DNA of 64,000 bases from Dillenia suffruticosa (GCA_033439265.1 JAVTVX010000012.1:8545001-8609000); one strand, 5' to 3'. Numbered from the stretch's first letter, positions 1 to 13,400 are shown. The notes: generated from the sequence alone by a model not told the origin. Numbers and translations are program-made.

Positions 1-846
1 CTCCTCCTTTCTTTGCTTTATTCAGTTCCAAGGATTATTCTTGTAACATGACAATCTCAGAGGCTTGAAATAGAGATGTAGACTTCAACATTTTCAAAAT
101 TGGTTTGATTTCCTCCTTCACTCTACTGATGAAGCTGGAGATGAAGTAAGATTCAGACAATTTAGGATTCTTCTGGAGCATGATAGCCTGAAGTTCCTCA
201 AACTTTTCTTGGTATTCTACCATTGAACCAAGTTGCTACAGTTTGTTGAACTCCTCTACTTCATCTTGAATCCCTTTTGTCTGAAATCGTTGACATAATA
301 ATCTTGAAAATTCCTCCTATTCCACTATGTTCTTAACCATCCTTAACCCTTGAAATCAAATTTCAGCCTTACCATCTAAGTACATCTCAATAGCATCCAC
401 CCAAGAAGTGATTGATATTTGATAAAATGAGAAAAATTTGTGACACTTGTGCAACCACATTCTAGGATTTTCCCTGATAAAATTAGGCAACTCCATTCTT
501 GGTGGGTTAGGTACACTTGTATGATTATTCAGTTCTTTCTTGGTCCATTGTGAACTGTTTTCCATCCTTGCTCTAATGTCTGTTGGAGTAGGCAGAATAC
601 GAGATTTAGAAGATCTATCATTGTGATATTCCTCTATCATTTCCTTAACTGCCATCTTTATCAAATTCTCCACATTGGTTTCCAAACTGCTTACAGCACT
701 CTCTAACTTCTATGAGTGTTCAGCAAACTTTCTTTCGGTCCCAATATGATTCTCCTTCATTTCTACAACTAACTCTTGTATACGCATCTCCTGTTTCTTT
801 AATTGTTCGTCAATGGCTTTAAATCGAGTGCCCTCTGCCATTCTTG
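1..846 (-). pseudogene. gypsy gag polyprotein remnant, 3' end outside window
   Basis: One minus-strand frame can be followed from about 846 down to 1 with only a few stops. It starts MAEGTRF, continues through a Glu/Lys-rich coiled-coil-like stretch, and reaches the retrotransposon gag core: the family pattern MELPxFxxxNPRMWLxKCxKFF is visible near 430-500, and YLDGKAEIWFQ near 350-390. A later block, MVEYQEKFEELQ to about residue 60, is also typical of gag. In-frame stops lie at 710-712, near 355, near 315 and at about 235. Two of these fall where the family has Trp, so they look like point mutations rather than ORF ends. Gag would form the particle shell; this copy cannot make a full protein. 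Confidence 0.75.
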
Positions 847-869
847 TTTTTTTTTTCTTGATCAAGAAT

Positions 870-886
870 GGTTGCTCTAATACCAA
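870..886 (-). other. primer binding site (initiator Met tRNA type)
   Basis: The minus strand reads TTGGTATTAGAGCAACC, three bases inside the LTR edge. It matches the usual plant TGGTATCAGAGC site, complementary to the 3' end of initiator tRNA-Met, with one change (C to T). Confidence 0.7.
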
Positions 887-889
887 ATT

Positions 890-1302
890 TGTCATGACCC
901 TGTAACTGAATCAGTTTACTTTACTCTTTCTGCAATTACAACTTCTGCAGTACAGTGAACTAAAGTAAGATTCTTGTGTGCAAAACAAATTACAGATGAA
1001 AAATGGAAATAGATGATGATGAATATTGTGTGGAGAGTAAGAGTAAGAGAAGGAAGAAGAAGAGAGAAGAAGAAAGAGCAGAAGAACAGAAGGAGAAAAG
1101 AAGAGAACTTTCGGAAGAATGATTTATTGTATTGCTGTTCTCCTCTTTTCAGAGGTTAGTTTTCTTATGTACATTCGAGAAGCTGTTTGTTCTAACAACC
1201 AACCTTAACTATTTCTATTTCAGTTACACTATAGAGCAGTTAATTAGTTTGTTAGATACCTAACTAGCCGTTAGTTAATAGTTTGCTCAAGAAGTTGTTA
1301 CA
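890..1302 (-). repeat. 5' LTR of the partial gypsy element
   Basis: On the minus strand this 413-bp block begins TGTAACAAC and ends GTCATGACA, giving the usual TG...CA termini. It directly abuts the primer binding site. It carries a long GA-rich tract (about 1030-1105 on the plus strand). The partner LTR is outside the window, so the outer boundary at 1302 rests on the TG end alone. Confidence 0.65.
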
Positions 1303-3272
1303 TGTAGTTTTTTTCATATTCAAATTATGAGTCGAATTCGAAAATTTGGTTAAGAGATCTATTATCATATTCCATTTGGTCAATTGTCCGTTGGTCATCT
1401 TAGATTTTATTTCAGAAACAAGATTCGTTCATGATTATCTTCCATTTTTTGTACTAATATCTGAGGTTGGTTAAGACCAATTATAGTCAAATATATTATA
1501 ATATCCTTATAGCTTTCGGTGCTTTCATTTTTCATTATCGTTAAATAAAGGGATTAATAAATTATAATTCAACTATTATGTTATCGTTATCTTTCTTATA
1601 TATATAAAAAAAATACACAGATTCATAATGAGTTCGTCAATAAAAGCAACTTATAGATAGAATATGTTATTGGCCATACAAAATTGCCGTCAAATGCTTA
1701 TTTTCTACCGTAAAAATCACATAATCCCAAGAAATAAATCATAATATTGAAACACAATATTTTAGTTCCACAATCCTCTTATGATCAAATCTTTTAATAA
1801 GCAAATATACATACACAAGGGTTTGGTGCAGCAAAACTCACTATTAGCCTGAAATCGGGAGATTTTAAATTTAATTATTATAATTTGTAGATCATTATAT
1901 GTATGTGATAAATTTAGTCATTATATATTTTTAATAATTACTAAGTACAATATTTAGATTTCAATTATTAGACTATAATTTTAATATCTTTTAAAAAAAT
2001 GGAAAATACTTGCCCTGAATTCGCCTAAAGAAACAATTGTATAGGTGAATGCAAGATTTGATCCTAAATTTATGATATCATACTCACAGAACCGATTCGC
2101 ACGTTTGACTACTAATAAAATATTGTGTGCTCCAACACTAATTACCTTATTAATGTGTGAACTCATCTAAAATAGTAACTGTATGATTGGATATACAGAT
2201 ACAGATTTATACATATTCAATAAAATTAATGTGGTAAGACTTTTTAACGATCATTTGCGAGGGGTTTTGTGCGCAAGTGAAAATTAAATATGAATTTAGA
2301 ATTAAAGATTTTGATAATAGGTTTTATTTCTGAACATCATTTTTATTTTATTAATTCAGATAAATTATATGAATTTTAATTTGATTTTTGATTTCGATTC
2401 GGTTTAATCAATTTTTTTTATATATATAATGGAGAAGTCGATATACATTGGTTATCGGTCTTTTCCTAATTTATTTCGTATCCCCCTTTACCCTATTGCT
2501 CCAAATTGTTACAAATAAGGGAAAATATTGATTTACCCCAAAATTTGGGCCAGAGATTTGTATCAGGTTTAGAAGGAAAATTGTTATTTAAGTCCATTAA
2601 AGGAAGATACTACTGCACACCAACTGCAAGTTTGATGAAAATGTTTACCTTCACAAATTTACTAATTAACAAATAAGTTAACTTTTACTTTCTCTTACAT
2701 TTTCATAGAAATCATAATTTCATCATTAATAGTATGTATTAATCAAGCAAACATTCTTTGTTCTAATCATGTCATTGTGACCTTCACTATTGGGCACCAA
2801 ATCAATTGACTATTTTGCCCTTCTCCTTGGTTATATTTTCAAATTTCTCTTGGTAACATGATTTTAATTAATAAGAATTTATGATAAATATATTTTATAA
2901 ATTTGGAAAATGTTTACGATTTAAGTTCGTTAATAGTTAGGAGTTTTTGACAAAAATATTTTATAAGTTATTAAACACATAATATATAAATAAGTCCTTT
3001 TAAATTAGTTTGAAGAAAAACTTTTTAAGAGAAATTGAGAACCCCTTACGTTATAAGCAACAAGAAAGGAAAAAAAAAAAAAAATACCATATTTAATGAA
3101 AAGAGTAATTAGTAGAAGATTAAAGGGCACTATTGGGATTTTAGAAGTAAAAAATTAAGTGCCTAAATCACTGCGTAAAACTCTTTTCTTTATAGTGAAA
3201 ACTATTTATTTTTTTGGTTTGCACTTTTTTGGCTGTATGGTGTTAACTCGCACACTGCCATCCCCGTCAAAA
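1303..3272. other. AT-rich intergenic region upstream of the cyclin gene
   Basis: No convincing coding region, RNA gene or transposon boundary was seen. The sequence is AT-rich with many stops in all frames. The right-hand end must include the promoter of the cyclin D gene, but I could not pick a TATA box or E2F site with confidence. Confidence 0.5.
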
Positions 3273-3275
3273 TCC

Positions 3276-3297
3276 TTCTCTCTCTCTCTCTCTCTCC
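3276..3297 (+). repeat. (CT)n microsatellite in the cyclin promoter or leader
   Basis: A pure CT run about 200 bp before the start codon. CT-rich tracts are common in plant core promoters and 5' leaders. A matching (GA)n run at 3470-3489 lies just before the ATG, so the two could pair in a transcript that spans both. Confidence 0.6.
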
Positions 3298-3492
3298 CAT
3301 CTTTACCCTACCTAAGATGGCGTTCATTTGCTGCATAAAAGCTCATCACTTGTGCCTCTTTCTCTCTCTCACCTCTCCATTAATCCCTCTGTCTGTCTCT
3401 CTCTAAAAACAGAAAAAGCTCTAACCACTGAGAAAACACTATCCGCGGATGAGATTTATCGAGGGTTTTTAGAGAGAGAGAGAGAGAGAAGA

Positions 3493-5719
3493 ATGGGAGA
3501 GAATGTGGAGATTGCAGCATCAAACCTTCTATGCGATGAAAATAACATTTGTTTCGATGATGTTATAGATGAGTTTGAGTCTCCTCACCACACCCGTAAT
3601 GACAAAATCATTGAGGGTACTAACAATGATAGATCGGGTTTCTTCATTGATTCGTATCCATTACAACATGATGAAGAGACCCTTTGTCTTATGATTGACA
3701 AAGAAATTGAGTATTTGCCTAGAAATGATTATTTGATGAGATTGAGAAATGGGGATTTGGATTTGAGTCTTAGGAAATTGGCTATTGATTGGATTTGGAA
3801 GGTGGGTCTTTTTTTTTTTTCTGATTAAGTTCTAGTGATTTTGATTACTTTCTCAAATGGGGTTTTTGATTTAACGGCGTTCATTTTTTTCTTTATCCGC
3901 TATTTTGTTTTTCTTTACGTGTGTTTATGCTTTTTCGGATTAATCTCTCCAATGATGATCTTGGGTTTTTGTTTTTGTTTTTTTTTTTTTTTTAATGCTA
4001 CTATCAATCTCTAGTGATTTACTTTGCATTTTACTGGATTTTTTGATTAATTTCTCAAGTGGGGGGTGTTTTTGGCATTTTAGATTTTCATTTAATGGGT
4101 ATTCATATCCTTCTTAGATTTGTGTTTTTCATTAATTGGCTTTAAAATTGTGGGATTCTTTATGCTTTCAATAACTTGTTTTTCTTAATTTTTCCAGATC
4201 CGCATTTTTATCAAGAAAATTTAAGTTCTTTTAATGCTTTAAATTTAGGTATATCATATTAGATTGAGGTTTAAGGATTTTGATGGAAGATTTAGTTTAG
4301 TCCACTTTTTTTCAGTTAAAGACAATCCTTTTATGGGTTTTACATTAATTTTTTTGGGTTCTTCTATTGAATCCCAAATGCCTTTTTTTAAATAGTGAAA
4401 TGTGTAGTCCCATTTTGACTATTGATGAATAAGTGCCCTTTGCTTTAACTGATTCTTGTGCTTTGTGTTTTCCAGGCTAGTAGTCATTATGGTTTTGGGC
4501 CTCTCTGCTTTTGCCTCTCTGTGAACTACTTGGATCGGTTTCTCTCAATGTATGAATTTCCTGTAAGTCAAAATTTCAACCAACCTCAATTTTTTCTTGG
4601 AGAATTCCAATTTTTAACATGTTATTTTATTTTTTTATTTTTCCTTCTCATTCTGTTTTTGTTTGTGCACTGTTTTTCCTCTAGAGAGGTAAAGCGTGGA
4701 CTGTGCAGCTATTAGCTGTTGCTTGCTTATCACTAGCAGCCAAATTGGAGGAGACTACAATGCCTCTTTCTGTGGATTTACAGGTATGAAAAGTATTTTT
4801 GAGATTCATGTATGTTTTTGACGTTCATCGGAAAAAAAGGTTTGGTTTTGGTACAATGTTGTTGAATAGCAACGTTGGTGTATTTAGGTGATTTATACGT
4901 GGTTGGTTGGGCAGGTTGGAAATCCAAAATTTGTTTTTGAGGGTAAAACTATACAAAGAATGGAAGTTTTAGTGATGGGCACTTTGAAATGGAGATTGAA
5001 GGCTTTGACTTCTTTGTCATTCATTGATTATTTTCTTAGTAAGATCAATGATGATCAATATGAATTAAGTTCTTCTATCCCTAAAGCAATACACTTGATC
5101 ATAAGCACAATCAAAGGTATTCCTCTTTTCTCTCTGTCTCTCTCCTCTCTTTTATTGTGTTTACGGAATTTGTAAGGCTGTAATGGTCAATAATGTTTGA
5201 TTGATAATGGTGTTTGGTGGGAAAAATAAATGCAGGCATTGACTTCTTGGAATTTAAGCCATCTGAAATAGCTGCTGCAGCAGCAATAGCTGTTTCAGGA
5301 GAGGTGCAAACAGTGGACATTGAAAAGTTCATTTCTTGTTTCATAAATATAGAAAAGGTAAAAATGGAGGCATGCCCGCAAATGAATAATTGGTTTAAGC
5401 AATTTTTGATATAGTTTTACTAATAAAAAACATTAATTTTGAAGTGGGTTTTTGTTTTTGGCAGGGTAGAGTACTCAAGTGTGCTGAACTCATAAGAAAT
5501 TTGTCACAAATAGGTAGCAAGATTGGTGGTGAAGAAGCAAGTGGTAGAGTTGTTGGTTCAGTGCCAGAGAGCCCAATTGGGGTATTGGATGTAGGGTGCA
5601 TGAGCATGAGCATGAGCATGAGCATGAGCTATCAAGGTGATGAGCTTACAACAGTTGGGTCATGTGCATATTCTTCACACAATAGTCCAGACAACAAGAG
5701 GAGGAAATTGGATTTTTGA
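3493..5719 (+). CDS. CYCD2;1: D-type cyclin, CYCD2/CYCD4 subgroup
   Basis: Regulatory subunit of CDK kinases that phosphorylates retinoblastoma-related protein and drives G1/S entry in the nucleus. Six exons: 3493-3801, 4476-4562, 4685-4783, 4915-5116, 5236-5357, 5465-5719. All introns are GT-AG and the phases join to a 357-residue protein, normal for the family. The Rb-binding LxCxE motif is LLCDE at residues 12-16. The cyclin box runs from about residue 70 to 200, with [18 protein letters not shown] in exon 2 and LAAKLEET in exon 3. The C-terminal cyclin fold follows, with [18 protein letters not shown]. The tail has a [11 protein letters not shown] end, like CYCD2;1, and a Met-Ser repeat. 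The ATG at 3493 was chosen because it puts LxCxE near the N terminus, as in relatives; the frame is open back to 3328. The member number (2;1 or 4) is inferred from tail similarity. Confidence 0.95.
5600..5629 (+). repeat. Coding (ATGAGC)5 hexanucleotide repeat in cyclin exon 6
   Basis: Five perfect tandem copies of ATGAGC encode five Met-Ser pairs in the cyclin tail, downstream of the SPIGVLD block. The unit length is a multiple of three, so copy-number change keeps the frame. Confidence 0.95.
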
Positions 5720-7232
5720 TCATATTCACAGCTCAAACACTCAAAATGGTCCCTTCTTTTTAGCATTTTCTCCTTACACATACCCCAAATATTTATCTCG
5801 TTTATTATGGTTAGGTGGGAGTTTTGGTGCGGTTTCCCCTCAAACAAAACGCACAGGCACACACACACACACATACATACGCATGAGAGAGAGAGAGAGA
5901 GAGAAACGAAATGAAGTGAAATGAAGACCATTTTCATCCCTTTGGCATGAGTGGGAGACTCAACCAGCTGTTAATAATTTGTGGGGTTCTCAAGGTGGTG
6001 ACGGTGGACTCTCAATACTAAACAAGTTTGTTGTGTTTAGAGCTTCAAAAGATACAAATTTTGTTTGTAGCCTCCAAATCAGAGAGAAAAAAAGAAATGT
6101 GGTTGGAACTAGAAGTGGACCTAGGAGCATTTTTTATTTTATTCTTTTTTTTTTTTCATTTTTTTCTGTCTTTTTTTCCTCCCCAAATGAATTGTGAGGA
6201 GTACCTTGAATAATTCCTTTGTGGGAATACAATTATTAAAAATAGTAGAAAAGAAATGAAAAAAAAAGCATTTTATATATTTTTTTAATACCTTTTCTTT
6301 TCACCTATATTGTGGTGGTTAGTTGGGTTATTTTGCTCTGACAAATAATGAAGAAAAACGACATGGCTGCAGGGAAAAACGACACCCTATGAGTGTAGTA
6401 GGCAAAGGCAGTGATTGACACCTCCAAGTCTTATTGGGATTGACTAGGAGAGTTCATGATAGGCCCTACCGAGGCCCACCTAAGCCTTTTGGTTTGACTG
6501 TCCCCGCTTGTGACTGGTCAACATCCGGGTTTAACCCCGACCACTGCAATTTCCTACCCTCTCTCTCTCTCCCTCTGTTTGTAAAGCTAACAAGGCATGG
6601 TAAAATAGCAGTGTAAATATAGGGTATAAAATCCATAATAAATAATTGAATGGTAGGGTTCTCATGTAAGTTAAGTTTCATGATGCCATACCCTGATCAT
6701 CCTTCCTACACGTATTGCTCTTCAATGGCTCAGCTTGTCTGACATTTACTTAATTACTCTCTCTCTCTCTCTCTCTCTCTCTCTAACGGAATACTATTGT
6801 AAATGATTATGGGGGACCCTTTTAGTTGAATAAATGAACTCAACTATAAACTGCTGGGAGATGGCTGGATTCATTTGAGGCCCTGCCATAACTCTTTGCA
6901 CCCTAAATGAGACAAACCAATCTTTACCAACTAATTAAACTTTCAACTACAGGGGCTATTTCACATGGTTTTTAGTCCGCTGGGGTTTGCAATAAAGCCT
7001 CTGTTAGCCACATTTTTGCAATTAACTAATATTTTATGGAAAGAAACGTGGAATTGGACCGGACATCGGCACCTTTTTCTGGTATTTAATCATAATATTA
7101 AAAAATCTGATTAATTCTTTTGAACAGTTGTGAGACCCATTTAGGAGCTCATTCTCTCGATATATTTTCTTTCTATTTTTAAAATTTAAAATCGAGATTT
7201 TGATTAAAAAAATATAATGTCTTATCAATATT
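5720..7232. other. Cyclin 3' UTR and intergenic region
   Basis: The first few hundred bases after the stop are the probable 3' UTR. They contain (CA)n and (GA)n runs at 5860-5905 and T-rich tracts near 6135-6175. A CT run sits at 6759-6784. Short open frames here have no recognisable protein pattern and I do not call them genes. A GC-richer patch at 6430-6560 is unexplained. Confidence 0.4.
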
Positions 7233-8080
7233 TAGAGGTGAGCACTATTTAATTAAAACCGAAAAAACTACTTTCTTCTAATCCCTTTTTCTGGATTTGG
7301 GTGATTTATTATGTATTTGATTTGGTTTTGGATAAAACTAAACTTTAATTTGAGTTATTTGGGTTCATCGATTTTACCAATTTTTAATTCGGTTAAATAA
7401 AAAACCGAATCAATTAAAAATATTATATATCTTTTTAGATAATTTTTATTCATATAAATATTTTTATAATAATATAATTAAAATTTAAATGAGAAGAAAT
7501 ATTATAATTAATAAAAAATTATAAAAAAAAATTTAAAAATTAAAATTAATATAGTAAAAAATGTACGGTTTATGAAAAATTTTCAATTGTTATCTTTTTA
7601 ATTTCAAAATTTTAATATCAGTTCAATGTACGACTCTTCTACTCCCAAAGTTTGAGACTTCCACTCATACCACTCCCTCTCCTTTTCATGTTTCACTCAT
7701 TTTCCCATTCTCTTTGCTGGTTTTATGCTCTATTTTCACTCCTATATTACCTTTTTACACGGCAACGTTACGGATTTCAGAAATGAAGGTAATTATCTTA
7801 ATTTAAATACTTTCTTTATTTTTAAATTTTTATGAATTTTTTTCAATGTAAACACATAAAACAGTATTAATTAAAAATCTTTTATAATAAGATATTCTAA
7901 TAATTCAGTTAATTTAGATAAACGAACTGATTAATTGTCTAATTTGGTTAAATGAATTATCGATTTTTAATCTATTTGATTAGATTATAATTATGAAAAT
8001 TATATAATCGAATTAAATCAATTATTCTAATTCTGATCATTTCAATTATAGTTTAACCGAATCCTTTATCCTACACATAA
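7233..8080. repeat. AT-rich non-autonomous DNA-transposon-like repeat
   Basis: The left edge reads TAGAGGTGAGCACTATTTAA and the right edge GTTTAACCGAATCC. Between them the pair AATTCGGTT / AACCGAA recurs on both strands (for example near 7390-7410). Short AT-rich elements with this CGGTTTAACCG theme are common in plant genomes and are usually non-autonomous hAT-like repeats. No transposase is present. Exact ends and target duplication could not be fixed. Confidence 0.35.
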
Positions 8081-8569
8081 CATCGGTGGAAAAGGCACTT
8101 TTTAGCCATTTCTTGGATTGTTACTTTATGGCATGGGTAAGGAAACTTTTCTGTTTTTCCTTTTTTTGTTTAATATGCTGATTGATAAGATCATATAAGT
8201 ATAATCATGACAATTTTTTACTTTTATTGTAAAACCTCAAAAATTATTGCTCGTAAAATGTGATGGTCTTTGTTGCTCTCTAATGCTAATAAAAGTCTAT
8301 TTAAACAGAAAGTGAATATTTGAAAAAGCCTTTGTTCAATTAATTGAATATTTGACGGTATCATGCATCCATCAAGAATACTGTTAAGTTTCATATATAT
8401 AACATAAAATTTTCAAATCCCTCTTTAATAAAGCTAAAAGGAGTTTGAGAAAGAAGTGAGAAAGAGCGAGAGTATTCCGATTATCTTCACAGGTATTGGG
8501 ACTTGGGAGATGTAGTGCAGAAGGGGTGTGATCCACTTCCTTTTAAAACAAGAAGAGCAAGACTAAAAT

Positions 8570-8600
<31 letters not shown>

Positions 8601-10486
8601 GTTATATAAGGATTTGTACCCTGAATCTCAGTATTGAGGGAAAAGAATTATGATCACCAGATTGTTCTTTCGTGAACTGCAAGACTAAAATAGTAATATG
8701 AATCAAATCAAGTTGAGGTTCAGAGATTCAAAACAGAGTTACTAGTACGGAACCATGCAATATTATTATAAGGGATAATTTTATTTTTGTTTATTTTGTT
8801 TTTGGTTTTGTTTTTTGTTTTTTGTTTTTTAATTTTTTTACCGTTTCAAGATTTTTGTCTTGTGTATGTATGTCTGTAACTCTGTTTCCTGGTTCGTCTT
8901 TTGGGAAATTGTTTGTGCCTATGTCATTGGGATCTGAATGGTATTTGGTTGGTTACAATTGCAACAACCCAGACCATGCTTAGCTGTTTTAGATCAGTCA
9001 AACTGACATTTTTTTCAATTGCCTTTTTTTAACCCCTCTTACACCTTTCACTGCAACTTGCAAACATGGTTTAAGCCCCACTCCCATTCTCTCTCTACTG
9101 TATAATTACAAGACAATCTTAAATTTTACTTATTTATGTGAGACAGAGACAGAGACAGAATCATAGTAACTCTGCACATCAATAGATGAAAATTGAAATC
9201 CATTAACCTCTTAACCGGGGGAGTTCCACATCTTCAAAGACGTGCGAACTAGTATTCTAATGTATTAATATATCCAGAACAAGTATCATGGTGTTATGTA
9301 ACTCTAGACCCGGATTAAATGGAATTTTTTACCTTAATTGTCATAAAAAAAAAAAAAAAATCGATACCCTTTCTTGCAAATGCCACTCAGGGGTGAGTCA
9401 TCCAAGAAAATGAAAGCCAATACTTAGTTTTTTTATTCTCAAGATTTAATTCGAAATCTTAGTTAAATGAATTTATTGATGAGTTTCTAACAAGGCAAGA
9501 ACTTATTGCTCTAATTTTGCTCCACAGTCCTCAGCAACTGTACCTGTTCTAACTGCTGCAAAGCTGTATTACTTGATTAATGTTGAGCAATACATTAGCG
9601 CACAAACATTATCATACTTATCAATTGGCATTACTAGTATCCAAATTCTAAGCTTGTTGAAAATGTATGTCTTTTGAAGCAAAATATCCAGAGCTTTTGA
9701 ACCTGCATACAAGATTTGATCAACATTTGTGGCTGCTATGCACCTCAACTACAGTAGAAAAATGATAATAATAAAGTTGTATATAGGAATATCATGTTTA
9801 AATCTCTCTCATTCCTAGAGAAACAGATTAACTACAAGAATAACACATCAATGTTTCACAATTTATCGTTCTGATCTTGCAATATGGATAACTTCCAAAT
9901 TATGATGCCCTAAAAGGATACTTCTATTAGTGCAGTACCTTATTATATCATTTCAAAAGGATATAAAAAATTCTAAAAACTAGTAAAATAACCTCAGACA
10001 TATGACACATTCAAAATTCTTGCAGTTGACCTAAAGAATCAGATCTGCACAGAAAACAATATTATTCAAGCAATTATGAATAAAGGGCATATATTCTTAA
10101 GGCATGAACTGTTTTGCTTGCTTATATTGCCGTACTTATTCGCATGGTTTTCAAATAATGGAGAAGTGTAATTTCCCAATTACAAGTTGCTGATCATGTG
10201 CAGCATTGACAGCCAAACACCGAGGGCTCTCACATCCCATTTCATTCCTAATAAAATTCAATTATTGATGAGCACCTAGCAACCTGCACCATAACGCTAT
10301 ACATGGGGCAAAAATGTTTAACTTTATGGAGATTGCTTTTCTTCCAATTATTACTTTGGCAGAAAGTGGGAAGGACCAAATTTTAGCAGTCTGACGGCCG
10401 ATATTCTATCCTCTCTAGAACATCAAACAATAAGAAACCTGTCTTATGTGCTCGAGTCTATAAAACAAGAACCCGTGCTTTGTCAA
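8081..10486. other. Intergenic region between cyclin and PFK5 genes (3' sides)
   Basis: The two genes converge here. No coding region is supported. There is a long T run at about 8572-8600 and an A run near 9345. The part next to 10486 is the likely 3' UTR of the minus-strand PFK5 gene. No clear poly(A) signal was picked. Confidence 0.45.
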
Positions 10487-13400
10487 TCATACGAAGTCTG
10501 GTTGGCCTGTTGAAGTCAAGCAACGATGCCACATTCGACTATTAGGGTCCACAACTCTAGGAAAAGATATAACTTCAGGAATGGGAAGGTAAACATAGTG
10601 AGTGTTGCATATGCCAACAGTAACACCACTGTATCCAGCAAAAGCTCCATGAACCTGCCAAAATCATTGCATAGAAAATAAATTAAAAAAAAAAGAAAGT
10701 AATGCTAGAGACAATCAGAGCCTCTTGTTCATATAATTAGGTTGTAACTGAGCATGCCTGGCATCAGACCAACAAACCTACCTTCCCAGATTCATGGCAA
10801 TCCTTCTTAGAGTTTGATCAGTTCAATAGTGACCATTTAAATTCCTTACTTGAAGATGATCATCTAGAGTGGGGGCAGAGGAATTGAGAAGGTTTAGATT
10901 TCCCCGTCTTGCCAATGACCAGAGTACATGGCTTACTTTGTTTCAGAAACAAATGGTTGGCGAGGGATAAAATTAGAATTTAGACTGACATTTCCAATGC
11001 CAAGTTCTTGCGGATATAGCAAAATGTGCCAATTCTCAAGGTTTTGGCGAGCCTGTTGGCCTGTACCTTACATAACCTAAGCCTGTGAGCCATTCAGGAT
11101 GAACTTGATCCTACTTGATTGAAGCTCATTTAGCAACTAATGAAGAAATGCAAGCCTGAGCTTCCCACCAAACTGCAAAGTTGATGGTCGATGCATCATT
11201 TAGGTCTGCATTAGAATGTTTAATGAATAGTTTCACCATTGCCTGGCAAGAGTTAGCAGCATAATAACCTCATTGAGGGACCAAAAGGTTTCAAAATCCA
11301 AACAGCCCTATGGCTTCATGCTTGGAATTTCCTTTCTTCTTGGTTAAAAAATTTATGTCTTTCTTTAGTGGCAACAGATTGGTGATTCAATTTCATTTTC
11401 AAATACTGGATTGGTTAACTTGCTTTGTGAAATGATACACATGGGAGTTGGACAATGGTGTTGTAAATTGGCAGAACTTGCCAGGAGCTACCCCAGTTTC
11501 CAGTTTGAGTTATTGGCCAAGTGGAAATAAAACAGTAATGTAGATTTCTGTCCGGTGTCCATTTCTCAAATAACCATAAATTACTTATTCATTTTGTCGG
11601 TCCAGAATCTATCCATTTGGTATGGATGAAAATTCTGAAGTAATACAAAAGCTTAAGAGAGGTTAGTCTCATTGGGCATAACTTGAGTGGACTTAAGATG
11701 TTTTACATACCTCAGTAACTGAAACTTCAATAGTATGCTCAGGTATATTAAGTGGTAAATAAAGAAAGACAGTTATGTCAAAAACTCACCGCATTTTGCC
11801 CAAGAACAGCACATAGTATTCCATCTGATGCATTTGCACGGCATGCACGTATCATATAAGTGGGATCAATGTATTTCACATCAGCTGGGACACCAATTTC
11901 CTTAAAGTACTTCTTTGTCTGACAAACAGTTAGTAAAGAGAATGTGAGAATGACGCAATGCGAGTCACTAGTAGCATCCTTCTATTATTTTTGTTCCAAG
12001 CCATATCATTTTAGTGAAGATGAAGATATATTAGAATTCTTTGTTGGTAAACAAGGCTGGTTCTTCTTGGATTTGGCAGCATGGAAGATCATTTGTCCTG
12101 ATAACTACAACTACTTTCAAGATCATGTGAGATAACTGCCGGCTGTGACTCCCATTTGCTGACGTTTGTAATTATCAATCAATGGAATTGAAACACTTAG
12201 GTCATGTTTGATAAATGGATAGATGGGGTAATGCTACCGGATTATACAGCGACAATAACTTGAATCTTAATCCCAAATTTTTGGATCGATCATTTGAGAA
12301 ACAAATATATGAGAGGAAAAAAACATAAAATTAAAATTTAAAAACAAAAATAGAGAAGATAACACTAAAACAATATAAATAAACATAAAAATAATGAAAA
12401 AAGAGAGATAAAAATCGTCACTCAATTCTATCTAAAAGTATTTTCTCACCTAAACTCTTGACATTCATATATTTACAGATAATTTGCATCTAGATTTTTA
12501 ACAGTCTGCTTCAACGATTCTCTAAATCTCCTACATTTAACGTCTCGCTTCCCCTAACCGGTGTGTCTTTAGTTTTTTATTGCACATGTTTAAACTACTT
12601 TAAGCAATACTTTCGTATCTTATCCACAATTGAACTCACTCCCAACCTAGTACGTATTTCTTTACTTCTAATCTTATCTTTTCTAGTATTAATCTGAATA
12701 TTATTATTTCAGTTATAACAATTTTATACGCTTGTTATTGTTTAATGGTCAAACACTCGATACCATATAACAATGCAAATCTTACTGCGGTTGTATCAAC
12801 TTCCTCTTCAACTGCAATAGCATCATACGATCACAAATAATTCCAAATACACTTCTCTATTTCATTCAACCCGCTTGGATCCAATGATTTACATCTCCAT
12901 CTATATTGTTATCGTTTTGAATGATAAATCCAAAATATCTAAAACGTTCATTTTTTATATGTCCTATTATTTTAATTTAATCGTTTTTTCATAATTTTGA
13001 TAATTGTCACTAAACGTATATCTTATATATTCAGTTTTTGATCGACTCAAATCTAAATTCTCTAAATTCTCTAAATTCTAGTATGTCCTTCATCATTCTA
13101 ATTTAATACTAATACCCACTCTAATTTCATCGACCGACACTATATTATTTGCAAAAAGTATAACCATGGTATTTCATTTTTTATGCATTTTGTGATTTCA
13201 TCCAACATTATACAAAAAGGATGAGACTTAACGCCGAATCTTGATGAAAGCCAATGTTAATTGGGAAGCTATCACTTAAATTCCTGTATGTTCTTACATG
13301 GGTAACAACTCTCTTATACATATCTTTGATGAAATCAATGTGTCTCAAGGAGATCATTTTCTTTATCAACATCCACCACAATATATTTCTAGAAAATCTA

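Larger units (their letters stand above)
1..1302 (-). mobile_element. Ty3/gypsy LTR retrotransposon, 5' part, cut by window edge
   Basis: Read on the minus strand, the order is LTR (890-1302), primer binding site (870-886), then a gag reading frame running off the left window edge. This order shows the 5' end of a minus-oriented element whose pol and second LTR lie outside the window. The gag frame has several stops, so this copy is inactive. A similar primer site occurs in copia elements, but the gag motifs fit gypsy elements better. Confidence 0.8.

Noticed and set aside
4458..4715. 85-codon open frame over cyclin exon 2 and its flanks
   Set aside because: Only 4476-4562 is coding; the rest is intron read-through.
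12420..13240. Possible separate host exon inside PFK5 intron 11
   Set aside because: The weak protein similarity is to RTE reverse transcriptase, and both neighbouring PFK5 exons join in frame without it.
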